NCBI GenBank assembly: GCA_945903675.1
Contig: CAMDOP010000113.1
Coordinates: 1-9,623, forward strand
Direction: 5' to 3'
DNA length: 9,623 nt
Origin: Crenothrix polyspora
GTDB lineage: Bacteria > Pseudomonadota > Gammaproteobacteria > Methylococcales > Methylomonadaceae
How positions within the stretch are numbered: position 1 is the first letter of the stretch; each line of letters starts with the position of its first letter. The notes below the pieces were generated by a model, which did not search any database, had not been told where the DNA came from, and saw only the letters and a list, made by a program, of their open reading frames with translations. Of the stretch, positions 1 through 6,562 are shown piece by piece. A program made the position numbers and the translations under genes.

Positions 1-315
1 TATGTCTATTCATCAGGTTCAGTGCAAGCGCAAAAGTTATTATTTGCGCATACGGATTATGGCGATTTAACGCCGTTATTTTCCGGTTATTTTGATACCC
101 AAATCGGCGGCAAAAAAGAGCCGCAATCTTATAGTAATATAGCCAAAAACATAGACATACCAACGGAGCACTTGTTGTTTTTGTCAGATATTAAAGAAGA
201 GCTGGATGCGGCCAAAGCTTCTGAATATCAAACGGTTTGGTTAGTTAGAGAGGGTGGAATTGAAGCCAAGGCAGATCACCTACAAGTCAGTAGTTTTGAT
301 CAGATTAGCCTGTAA
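1..315 (+). CDS. mtnC: Acireductone synthase (enolase-phosphatase E1), 3' part only
   Basis: This is the C-terminal 104 residues of a HAD-family enolase-phosphatase, which converts 2,3-diketo-5-methylthiopentyl-1-phosphate to the acireductone in the cytosolic methionine salvage pathway. The frame is open from base 1, so the gene begins outside the window; the family is usually about 225-230 residues, so roughly half is missing. Visible signatures are YSSGS near the start (HAD motif II serine region), LTPLFSGYFDT, the lysine-containing GGKKEPQSY (motif III) and FLSDIKEELDAA (motif IV acidic region). An internal GTG at 22 is not a start, because the YSSGS motif lies upstream of it. The gene converges on the methyltransferase-like gene at 374-994, with a gap under 60 bases and no clear terminator. 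It is a chromosomal housekeeping gene and marks the left boundary of the pilus cluster. Confidence 0.9.
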   Translation, partial: YVYSSGSVQAQKLLFAHTDYGDLTPLFSGYFDTQIGGKKEPQSYSNIAKNIDIPTEHLLFLSDIKEELDAAKASEYQTVWLVREGGIEAKADHLQVSSFDQISL

Positions 316-373
316 GCAATTGACATTTTAAAAGCAACTGAAACTATTCTTGTAGCGCTAAGTTCCGAAGTGA

Positions 374-994
374 TTAAACTATGTATGGAATGAGTCGATA
401 ACGGACTTTGGACATGTATTCAATATAAATTGGATCAAGCATTAAGTGTTTTTCTTCCCTGACTATTCTTATGCACAGAAAAACCATTGATACTAGGTAG
501 ACAACAACATTTGTAAGTGATGTATTAGTTAATACATAACCCAAGAGCGATAAACAATAACTGGCATATATCGGATGCCTAACCAAGCGATACATCCAAC
601 CTGTCTTGATTTTTCGTTTTGCGGCTACCAGTGCAAAACTGTGATTTAAAGAAATTAAACCTAAAATTTGAGCTATTACACCGACAATAATTGCATACTT
701 TGCCAAGGGTAAGAGGCCCCAGTCTGCCGGCCGGAAAAATAAGGGCGCAAACGTACCTATAATGGCGACCATCCAGTCAAATCCATTAACTGAAATAGTA
801 ACCGGCTTGCTACGAAAAATATAAAAAAACACCAATAAGGTTTCTGAGAAACAAAACAGTATCATTGTAATTTGTTGAGTTTTAAAAAAACTTAGGAGAT
901 GGACATAAGCGAAAATTCCGTAAAATAAAGCCAAGAAAAGGCCGCTGAGCATATGGGCCATTCTTGAAACCAAAAGCGATGTTAATCTATTCAT
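374..994 (-). CDS. Isoprenylcysteine carboxyl methyltransferase-like membrane protein
   Basis: The 206-residue protein has several hydrophobic segments (roughly residues 12-35, 42-61, 74-86, 95-118 and 146-177) and the C-terminal signature of the ICMT/phospholipid methyltransferase-like superfamily. RHP is at residues 139-141 inside YRLVRHPIYASY, and a paired glutamate at 180-181 is followed by a YxxY region and IPYIV at the end. In known members this region binds S-adenosylmethionine at the membrane face; the substrate cannot be told here. An in-frame TTG at 1084 would add 30 residues, but ATG at 994 gives a clean hydrophobic start with a modest AGGT site 6 bases upstream, and the longer version would begin inside a terminator-like hairpin. 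It lies on the same strand as, and downstream of, tadZ, with a 131-base gap. It is probably not part of the pilus system, though readthrough is possible. Confidence 0.75.
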   Translation of the reverse strand: MNRLTSLLVSRMAHMLSGLFLALFYGIFAYVHLLSFFKTQQITMILFCFSETLLVFFYIFRSKPVTISVNGFDWMVAIIGTFAPLFFRPADWGLLPLAKYAIIVGVIAQILGLISLNHSFALVAAKRKIKTGWMYRLVRHPIYASYCLSLLGYVLTNTSLTNVVVYLVSMVFLCIRIVREEKHLMLDPIYIEYMSKVRYRLIPYIV

Positions 995-1063
995 TGAAAT
1001 ACCTGCGCTGTTTAATTTGTCGTATGACGATGTTCCCCTTAAAAACAAAGAAACTCTTAACGA

Positions 1064-1084
1064 TAAAAATTGCCAAATGGCCAA
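1064..1084 (-). terminator. Weak rho-independent terminator candidate after tadZ
   Basis: On the minus strand TTGGCC, a short ATTT loop, then GGCAA can form a 5-bp stem with one bulged G, followed directly by five T residues. It lies about 40 bases after the tadZ stop, where the Tad operon would be expected to end. The stem is short and imperfect, so termination may be partial, with readthrough into the methyltransferase-like gene. The rest of the 995-1125 gap shows nothing recognisable. Confidence 0.35.
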
Positions 1085-1125
1085 CTACACTGTAAATATC
1101 ATAAGACAAGCAACTGCTTTCTAAA

Positions 1126-2307
1126 CTAGAACCAGCTAAATACCTTGAACTGTTTCTTTTTTGTGGTTTCAAACTCAAGCTTGCCGAGATTTCTAGCCAG
1201 TTCTTTCAGTTCATGGGCAATCTTTGAACGCGGTGACGATTCGTATAGGGGAACGCCTAGATTTGAAGCACTGGCAACCCGTTCATAATCATTGCTAATC
1301 GTATACACCTGTTCATGATGAACAATACTTTTTAAATCCTCTATTCGTAAACTGTTTTTGGGGTCATAGCGGTTAACCACAATAGCAATTTTTTCCAAAG
1401 GGATATCCAAATCTTTATTTAAGATTTGAATTAATCGTCGACCATCCCGAAATTGAGCCAGACTTTGTTGAAGCACCAAGGTAATTTGATCAGCCTGTTC
1501 CATGACCATGCTGGATACCGGATCAATTAGTCTGGGCAAATCAACGACTATTTGGCTGTATTGGGTTTTCAGCAAGTCCAGCATTTTTTTTAAATGTGCT
1601 ACATTTACTTCGCCGGGTAAAAGAATATCCGTTGGTGAGGGCATCAATAAACTCAATGAATCACTGTATTTGACCATATAAGCCTCTAGGGATAATGCAT
1701 CCAAATCGTCAATAACGGCCAGAGCTTCAGTTAAGGTGTATTTAGGTACCTTGTCAAAATTAAGTCCTATAGACCCAAACTGCACATCCAAATCCAGCAA
1801 AGCGACTTTTAACTGCGCTTCTTTTGAGAGTATATAAGCGACGTTACTGCCTATAAAACTGGCGCCGCTTCCACCTTTGGCATTAATAATCGCATTGAGG
1901 CGTTTTGTATTGTTACTTTTATATTGCTGTGTGATACTTTTCTTAACGTTACAAAACACTTTATTAAGTTGGGCTTCGTAAGTTTTGGCGTCAATAAAAT
2001 CTTTAACACCGGCACGAATTGCCAGACTTAACAAACCCACATTATCATGATCAGCAATGATGATAATGGCCGCTTTTTTACCATCAAGATCATTCAAAAA
2101 TTGTAATTCTTGTGAACCATTCGCTGTTAAATTGATAATAACGATAGCGTGTTCATCTTGCGTCTGTTTACTGATGGCATCAATGATTGTTTTGTTGCAA
2201 AAGAGCCTGCAATTACAATCACCCACACCCGAAAGAATAGCCTGTTGTTTTTCCAGCAACTGCTGATCATCACCGATTAAGATCACATTAATTTTATTTT
2301 CTGTCAT
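1126..2307 (-). CDS. tadZ: Tad pilus localisation ATPase TadZ/CpaE
   Basis: The 393-residue cytoplasmic protein of the MinD/ParA-like TadZ/CpaE family directs the Tad secretion machine to its site in the cell. Residues 1 to about 125 resemble the atypical receiver domain of this family, but the usual phospho-acceptor position (AIVIINL, about residues 54-60) carries Asn59 instead of Asp, so phosphorylation is not expected. The deviant Walker A is KGGSGAS at 144-150; its first Lys (K144) is kept, but Ala replaces the usual second Lys before Ser, as I recall in other CpaE proteins. Walker A' is LLDLDVQFGS (170-179) and IVVDLPR (253-259) is the Walker B-like strand. The tail ends KKKQFKVFSWF, basic and aromatic, possibly membrane-touching. 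ATG at 2307 has no strong ribosome binding site. A 49-base gap separates it from tadE, and it is the last Tad gene of the cluster. Confidence 0.9.
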   Translation of the reverse strand: MTENKINVILIGDDQQLLEKQQAILSGVGDCNCRLFCNKTIIDAISKQTQDEHAIVIINLTANGSQELQFLNDLDGKKAAIIIIADHDNVGLLSLAIRAGVKDFIDAKTYEAQLNKVFCNVKKSITQQYKSNNTKRLNAIINAKGGSGASFIGSNVAYILSKEAQLKVALLDLDVQFGSIGLNFDKVPKYTLTEALAVIDDLDALSLEAYMVKYSDSLSLLMPSPTDILLPGEVNVAHLKKMLDLLKTQYSQIVVDLPRLIDPVSSMVMEQADQITLVLQQSLAQFRDGRRLIQILNKDLDIPLEKIAIVVNRYDPKNSLRIEDLKSIVHHEQVYTISNDYERVASASNLGVPLYESSPRSKIAHELKELARNLGKLEFETTKKKQFKVFSWF

Positions 2308-2356
2308 GATGTTTATCTGTTATTTGAAAAATTAATCGCACACTTAGCAATCAGTT

Positions 2357-2854
2357 TTAGAAGTTACAAGCCGTTGGCTCATCTGCGACTGGAGGGGTTG
2401 TAGGTACAGCACCTAAACTTTCAGTATATAAGGTGGTGGTAAAAGCAACGGTGGCAGGCGAAAATGTTAAAGGCCCTCCCCAGAGAGGAATCATTAGCAT
2501 ATGTTGATAGCCTGTAGCAGAACTTATATCTATACTGACCTGAACAAATTTTGGGTCAGTCGAAGCGTCTGAATAACTTATTTTTATCATATCAGCTGTT
2601 AAGCCCATAATAATCGGGCTGTTTGATAAGGCGCCATTTTTATCACCAAAAATAGCTACTTGTTTTGGAATATTACTCCCAACCGGACAAACCACTGCCA
2701 TCCGCGCACCACGACGAGTCGCTTCGGTTAACGCATTCCAAACAAATAAAGCTCTGCCAAACTCAATAATGGCAAATACCAATGCAAAAAGTAGCAAAGA
2801 AATCATTGCAAATTCGACAGTTTCAGCGCCCTTTTGATGATGTTTCTTGATCAC
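2357..2854 (-). CDS. tadE: TadE-like minor pseudopilin
   Basis: The 165-residue protein has the TadE/TadG-type N-terminus: a short basic leader, then KGAETVEFA (residues 8-16), a hydrophobic helix to about residue 30, then IIEFGRALFVWNALTEATRRGARMA, the classic TadE-like continuation. Family members are cleaved by TadV-type prepilin peptidases and act as minor pilus subunits or assembly factors in the inner membrane. The rest is a small periplasmic domain with two cysteines (C56, C163), which could form a disulfide. The start is GTG at 2854, overlapping the previous stop (GTGA), with a GAGGT ribosome binding site 7 bases upstream inside the preceding gene, so translation is probably coupled. 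It is the last of three consecutive TadE/F/G-type genes. Which paralogue corresponds to classical TadE and which to TadF is uncertain. Confidence 0.85.
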   Translation of the reverse strand: MIKKHHQKGAETVEFAMISLLLFALVFAIIEFGRALFVWNALTEATRRGARMAVVCPVGSNIPKQVAIFGDKNGALSNSPIIMGLTADMIKISYSDASTDPKFVQVSIDISSATGYQHMLMIPLWGGPLTFSPATVAFTTTLYTESLGAVPTTPPVADEPTACNF

Positions 2855-3309
2855 GTGGCGAACCTCATCACACTGCTGGCATTGAGTGTCATAAATGAAG
2901 TGGTTCCACTCCCACTGCCCTTACTAAATAATTCTTGCAAATTTTTCAAGGTGTTAAGCAGTATAAAATTAGCGTTATACGTTGCTACAACCTTGACATG
3001 CTCATGCGTGGTATCATTTGTTATGACTATTTCAGTTGAAGTAAGACCAGGAACAATTGCAGACCCGCTACCTGTAGTATTACCATTTACAGCCAGATTT
3101 TTAGCTTCTGTAATATGTACTGTTGTATTAGGATAACCTTCCTCAGCACCAGATAAATAACGCGCTGCTATATCGACTGATTTCGTTAATGCATTCAATC
3201 GGTAAAACATGACACCGAACTCAGACACTGTAAAAACCAGCAATAATAGTAAGGGGAGAAGCATCGCAAACTCTACGGTAGCCGAGCCTTTTTGTTTAAA
3301 TGTGTTCAT
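2851..3309 (-). CDS. tadF: TadE/TadF-like minor pseudopilin
   Basis: The 152-residue protein carries a TadE-like N-terminus: leader MNTFKQKG, then SATVEFAML and a very hydrophobic leucine-rich helix (residues 15-27), followed by SEFGVMFYRLNALTKSVDIAARYLSG. This matches the pseudopilin-like proteins that TadV processes. The remaining roughly 100 residues are a Thr/Ser/Asn-rich periplasmic domain without cysteines. ATG at 3309 overlaps the stop of the upstream TadG-like gene by four bases (ATGA), with no clear ribosome binding site of its own, so translational coupling is likely. Its own stop overlaps the GTG of the next gene in the same way. The symbol is by position and similarity; TadE or a second TadE would be an equally fair name. 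Confidence 0.75.
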   Translation of the reverse strand: MNTFKQKGSATVEFAMLLPLLLLLVFTVSEFGVMFYRLNALTKSVDIAARYLSGAEEGYPNTTVHITEAKNLAVNGNTTGSGSAIVPGLTSTEIVITNDTTHEHVKVVATYNANFILLNTLKNLQELFSKGSGSGTTSFMTLNASSVMRFAT

Positions 3310-4475
3310 GAGTCGCCACTAACCGGACTTTTAAACAAAACAATTTTATAAGGGCCATTTAATACTGCATTAGTGGGATCAAATACACCATTCTGTGAGC
3401 AAGAGCCAATAAACTCAGCCATGACTATCTTTGTGCCATTAATTGCCTTATCAGTCAAAAATAGACAACCAGTCCCAACTTTGGGTAGAGTTGAGACACC
3501 GTTATTTACACCGGTACAATCAGCCAACGGTACGGCAATTCTTCTTCTGTTATTTCCCTTACCACCGACATTATACTGATTATAAGGAGACGGATTATAC
3601 GTGACAGGAGTTGTGACTCCCTTTATAGTTTTTGTCAGGGGATATGTATCAGTTTGAGTATCAGAATTAAATCTGTCATTAATTCCTTTAACGACTTGAC
3701 CTAAATCTAATCCAGGTTGGGTTTTCAGTCCTATTAAACAGTTATTTATACCATTTTTACTTATCAAGGCGTTGTAAATATCTTTTGCGCCACTACCAAC
3801 ATCTAACAGATTAAAGTTACCCGGACCTACTGGCGGGCAGTTATTACCTAGACAAGGTGGGTATAAATTATTAACCGTCCCAATAGTATAACCATAACAA
3901 GCACCATCTCCACACACAGTATCCGCAGGCATTTTTGCACACATAATAAAAGGCATGTTCGTGCAATTTTGCCCTACCGGACCAGCGGTAGCAACTGCGG
4001 GAACAGGTATGTCTTTATTGAATTTGTCCGTATTGAAAAAGTTAAAAGCCTTTATGAACAGGGGTGTTACATTCTTCATGTTGGTTGAGGTAACTCTAAC
4101 AAATATAAAGCTATCAGTAGCTTTAGGGGTAAAAGGCGTCCAGCCGGGAGAAGTTGGTGGTAAGGTCTTGGAATAATCAAAGACCAAGTCGGTACTCTTT
4201 AATTTTCCCAGTTCATAATTATTTCCTTCGGCTTGTATAAATAGGTCAAACGTATCCCTGCCTTTTATCTCTGCTTTTACATAATTGTGAGTAACATCGC
4301 CATTAATAGCTATCGCTGCACTTAAGGCTGTCGCATCCAAGGCGTTTTGCAAACGGGTTTTATTAACAAAGACATGGCCAAAGTCCAACGCCCAGCCCAT
4401 GGCGATCAGTAATATCGGTAACGTCATGGCGACTGTTACTGCCACTGACCCCCGCTGGTGCCGTGAATATTTCAT
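3306..4475 (-). CDS. tadG: TadG-like pilus assembly protein, cysteine-rich
   Basis: The 389-residue protein has the Tad N-terminal module: KYSRHQRGSVAVTVAMTLP, one membrane helix (about residues 13-30), then ALDFGHVFVNKTRLQNALDATALSAA, the recurrent 'D..R.LQnAlDAaALAaA' pattern of TadG-like proteins. The long periplasmic part holds ten cysteines (about residues 171, 179, 188, 193, 208, 213, 246, 320, 337, 359), an even number that suggests disulfides, and many Gly/Asn/Pro turns. I do not see a von Willebrand A MIDAS motif, which some TadG proteins have. ATG at 4475 is preferred over ATG at 4481, because AGGAG at 4483-4487 sits 7 bases before the former and almost touches the latter. It heads a block of three overlapping TadG/F/E genes. 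Role by family: minor pilus or tip component, or assembly factor anchored in the inner membrane. Confidence 0.8.
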   Translation of the reverse strand: MKYSRHQRGSVAVTVAMTLPILLIAMGWALDFGHVFVNKTRLQNALDATALSAAIAINGDVTHNYVKAEIKGRDTFDLFIQAEGNNYELGKLKSTDLVFDYSKTLPPTSPGWTPFTPKATDSFIFVRVTSTNMKNVTPLFIKAFNFFNTDKFNKDIPVPAVATAGPVGQNCTNMPFIMCAKMPADTVCGDGACYGYTIGTVNNLYPPCLGNNCPPVGPGNFNLLDVGSGAKDIYNALISKNGINNCLIGLKTQPGLDLGQVVKGINDRFNSDTQTDTYPLTKTIKGVTTPVTYNPSPYNQYNVGGKGNNRRRIAVPLADCTGVNNGVSTLPKVGTGCLFLTDKAINGTKIVMAEFIGSCSQNGVFDPTNAVLNGPYKIVLFKSPVSGDS

Positions 4476-4482
4476 TTGCATT

Positions 4483-4487
4483 CTCCT
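4483..4487 (-). promoter_or_regulatory. Ribosome binding site that decides the tadG start
   Basis: The minus strand reads AGGAG, seven bases before ATG 4475 and only one base before ATG 4481. The spacing favours the inner ATG, which removes two residues from the longest reading frame. Confidence 0.7.
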
Positions 4488-4539
4488 GCTTCTTTGAACG
4501 GGTAACGGGTTATTACGCCAGCTAACTTTTGTTAATACC

Positions 4540-4553
4540 TCAACCGAAGTTGA
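4540..4553 (-). other. Small UUCG-loop RNA hairpin after the lipoprotein gene
   Basis: In the transcript, UCAAC-UUCG-GUUGA forms a perfect 5-bp stem closed by C-G around a UUCG tetraloop, a known extra-stable loop type. It begins 9 bases after the lipoprotein stop, in the 87-base gap before tadG. No T run follows, so it is not a typical terminator; it could protect or punctuate the mRNA. A weaker TAAC-AAAA-GTTA hairpin follows. This could be chance. Confidence 0.35.
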
Positions 4554-4562
4554 TATCAGTAT

Positions 4563-4901
4563 TTAATTTCCAGCATTGCTGGTGGCACCTGTACCACCTG
4601 TGTACTGCGCACCAATTTTAGAGTCTTCAAGAACTTCTTTAGAAGCTGCCCGATAGGCATTGATATTGCCTTGAGCCTTTTGTCCATCCATGGCCATAAC
4701 CGGACCATGTTCAGGACATAACTGGGGGTTTTTAGCCTTCTGACCATGTTCAGGACACAAGGTCTGATTTTTGACCATGGCGGTATAAGCGCGGCCATGA
4801 TTTTGATCGACAACCGTTGGTACTGAATTCCACTCGGCACAGCCAGTCATCAGCGTTAATATCAGTAAATAGGCTACCTTACCTTTTTTGAGCGCTTGCA
4901 T
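4563..4901 (-). CDS. Small Tad-locus lipoprotein with CPEHG tandem repeat
   Basis: The 112-residue protein has a basic start, a hydrophobic segment (YLLILTLMTG) and a lipobox-like MTGC with Cys21 as the likely lipidated residue, so it is probably anchored in the outer membrane facing the periplasm. The mature part resembles small lipoproteins I recall beside rcpA in other Tad loci, with a 'HGRAYTAMVKNQT' stretch and a 'MDGQKA...YR' stretch (71-84); I could not check this. Residues 44-69 are two tandem 13-residue units, KNQTLCPEHGQKA and KNPQLCPEHGPVM, each with Cys and His three residues apart. The C-terminus is Gly/Thr/Ser rich. ATG at 4901 overlaps the last base of the secretin stop codon, with a strong AGGAGGT 5 bases upstream that also encodes the end of the secretin. 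A role in secretin assembly or stability, like that of a pilotin, is inferred from context only. Confidence 0.75.
   Translation of the reverse strand: MQALKKGKVAYLLILTLMTGCAEWNSVPTVVDQNHGRAYTAMVKNQTLCPEHGQKAKNPQLCPEHGPVMAMDGQKAQGNINAYRAASKEVLEDSKIGAQYTGGTGATSNAGN
4695..4772 (-). repeat. Tandem 39-bp in-frame duplication in the lipoprotein gene
   Basis: Two adjacent 39-base units encode the two 13-residue CPEHG repeats. A 16-base core is identical in both (plus-strand 4703-4718 and 4742-4757), while the flanks have diverged. The period is a whole number of codons, so the frame is kept. Confidence 0.85.
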
Positions 4902-6481
4902 TATTGACCTCCTACGACTAACTGCTGACCATAGTCGCCATCAAGGCCACCATTATTACCGCGAGTGGCAACATCTTTATCTACCCAACGGTTTCTGACT
5001 TTTCTGGATTCGGTTCTACCCAAAACAAAGAAATCGACGTTATCCGGTTCAACAAAACTGTCGGTCGGTAACAGGGCATTTTGTGCCAACACCGGTTTAG
5101 CCAAACGGGGGGTGACGAAAATCACCAGTTCCGTTGTGTCTTTCGCAAATTTTGAGTCTTTAAATAAAACACCTAAGCCGGGAATATCACCCAAGCCAGG
5201 AAATTTATTAATAGTCTCTTTCATTTTTTCGCTGATTAGACCGGCTATACTCATGGTTTGCCCATCCGCCAACTCTAGCGTGCTACTGGCTTCTCGCTTG
5301 GTTAGCGATGGTATTGAATATGAACTCGTACTTGTTCCTGCTTGTGCTACTACGGCGGCATCTTGTGACAATTCACTAACGCTGATATTCATGTTCATAT
5401 TTATCCGGCCGGAATCCAATACAATGGGTACAAACTTTAAGCCGATGCCATATTGTTTAAATTGAATAGTAATGGCACCATTCCCGCCACTTGCTTGCGG
5501 TACCGGTATTGGGAACTCTCCACCCGAAAGAAAGGTTGCTGTTTGTCCTGACAAAGTCGTTAAGGTGGGTTGCGCCAGAATTTTTGCCAACCCTTGTTCA
5601 TTGGCCGCATCAATGGTTAGGTTAAGCAAAAATTGACCACTGACCACTGACATAAAAAGGTTGCTGGCACTAAAACTATTCAGAGACCGAACGCCATCAA
5701 TCGCTGAAGCCATCCCTCCGCCTATTTTTGCAACTGAAAAACCATTGGATACTTGTAAGGCACTAAAATGGACATTCAGACCTTTTAGCACGGTTCTGTT
5801 AATTTCAGCGACTTTAACATCCAGCATTACCTGCTGGGCGCCACCTACACTCATTAAATTTATAATTTGCGGTACACCACTGGCACTTGGATCGACTCTT
5901 GGTTGAGCTGTATTGGTGGCAACATTAATATTACCGCTGCCACCAGAACCACCAGTATTGCCTCCACCAAGAGTAGTTGTAGAACCTAAAAAGCTGCCTG
6001 CTAATTGTATTGCGTTTTGCATATTAGCCAAGGTAGTAATTTCACCACTGAGCACGATATTTTTTTGTGAAGACCTAACACCAATACTTTCATTGGGTAA
6101 TAACTCATGTAGCTTGGCTTTTAAAGTAGTCAAATCATGTGTTACTTCTATATCCAAGACTTGAATAATTTTGCCTTTAGCACCCCATAAATACAGGTTG
6201 GTTGTACCTAAGGATTTGCCTCTTATCATTACTTGATTTGGCGGCATAAAAGTACTCTCTGCGGCCTCCATGTCCATTGGAAAATCGGCAATGGCAGGGT
6301 TGCCTTGAGAAATTTCTTCTATATTGCTGTGTAACGTTATCAACTTTGATTTGTTTAAAGCAATCTGTATCTTAGTTGTTTTTATGTCTGCGCTACTCAG
6401 TGCAGCAATAGCATGGTCTACCCCGCAGAGTATCAACACCAGAAAAACGTAGGCTACTTTTTTATTAATTCCTTTATTCAT
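4901..6481 (-). CDS. rcpA: Tad pilus outer-membrane secretin RcpA/CpaC
   Basis: The 526-residue secretin forms the outer-membrane channel for Flp pilus export. A signal peptide of about 26 residues (basic start, VAYVFLVLILCGV core, cleavage near AIA|A) precedes the pilus-assembly N-domain (about 30-115), with GKSLGTTNLYLWG. A BON-like region (about 116-165) follows, then a Gly/Ser/Asn-rich linker (about 170-190). The secretin core runs from about 205 to 465 and contains VMLDVKVAEINR, ILAQPTLTTLSGQTATFLSGGEFPIPVP and GLGDIPGLGVLFK with ELVIFVTPRL near its end. A further tail of about 65 residues follows, unusually Asp/Asn/Gly rich towards the end. ATG at 6481 is chosen over an in-frame TTG at 6487, because the signal peptide begins there and a weak GGAT lies at a better distance. 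The last codons carry the ribosome binding site of the lipoprotein gene. Confidence 0.95.
   Translation of the reverse strand: MNKGINKKVAYVFLVLILCGVDHAIAALSSADIKTTKIQIALNKSKLITLHSNIEEISQGNPAIADFPMDMEAAESTFMPPNQVMIRGKSLGTTNLYLWGAKGKIIQVLDIEVTHDLTTLKAKLHELLPNESIGVRSSQKNIVLSGEITTLANMQNAIQLAGSFLGSTTTLGGGNTGGSGGSGNINVATNTAQPRVDPSASGVPQIINLMSVGGAQQVMLDVKVAEINRTVLKGLNVHFSALQVSNGFSVAKIGGGMASAIDGVRSLNSFSASNLFMSVVSGQFLLNLTIDAANEQGLAKILAQPTLTTLSGQTATFLSGGEFPIPVPQASGGNGAITIQFKQYGIGLKFVPIVLDSGRINMNMNISVSELSQDAAVVAQAGTSTSSYSIPSLTKREASSTLELADGQTMSIAGLISEKMKETINKFPGLGDIPGLGVLFKDSKFAKDTTELVIFVTPRLAKPVLAQNALLPTDSFVEPDNVDFFVLGRTESRKVRNRWVDKDVATRGNNGGLDGDYGQQLVVGGQ
4907..4913 (-). promoter_or_regulatory. Strong ribosome binding site for the lipoprotein, inside rcpA
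   Basis: The minus strand reads AGGAGGT, five bases before the lipoprotein ATG at 4901, within the codons for the last residues (VGGQ) of the secretin. The stop and start share one base (TAATG), so the two proteins are likely made in coupled fashion. Confidence 0.75.
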
Positions 6482-6520
6482 GGTCAACTCATCCGGTGAT
6501 AAGAAATAGTAATGGGTGAT

Positions 6521-6542
6521 TGCAGAATACTGTGATTCTGCA
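6521..6542 (-). repeat. Perfect 8-bp inverted repeat between cpaB and rcpA
   Basis: TGCAGAAT (6521-6528) and ATTCTGCA (6535-6542) are exact inverted copies around a 6-base spacer. The repeat sits alone in the 81-base gap between cpaB and rcpA. It can form an RNA hairpin, but no T run follows on either strand, so it is not a usual terminator. It could be an mRNA processing or stability element, or an operator for a dimeric regulator. Confidence 0.6.
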
Positions 6543-6562
6543 GATTATTCCGGTATAGCGCC

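Noticed and set aside
316..373. Bidirectional terminator between mtnC and the methyltransferase-like gene
   Set aside because: Expected for convergent genes, but I find only a short TAGCGCTA palindrome and no stem followed by a T run.
987..1178. Small minus-strand frame spanning the tadZ end and the following gap
   Set aside because: It overlaps both neighbours in another frame, has no ribosome binding site or domain, and covers the terminator-like hairpin.
2834..3136. Plus-strand frame opposite the TadE/F genes
   Set aside because: Its hydrophobic look is an antisense shadow of the TadF-like gene; no promoter or ribosome binding site supports it.
4498..4512. Short tandem repeat ACCCGTT x2 (minus strand) before tadG
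   Set aside because: Only two copies of seven bases with no further context; too small to interpret.
4556..4840. 94-residue minus-strand frame overlapping the lipoprotein gene
   Set aside because: It is out of frame with a lipoprotein that has a signal peptide, lipobox and strong ribosome binding site, and its translation shows no recognisable domain.
4965..5465. 166-residue plus-strand frame opposite the secretin gene
   Set aside because: It lies fully antisense to the conserved C-terminal half of the secretin; the product is low-complexity with no family signature.
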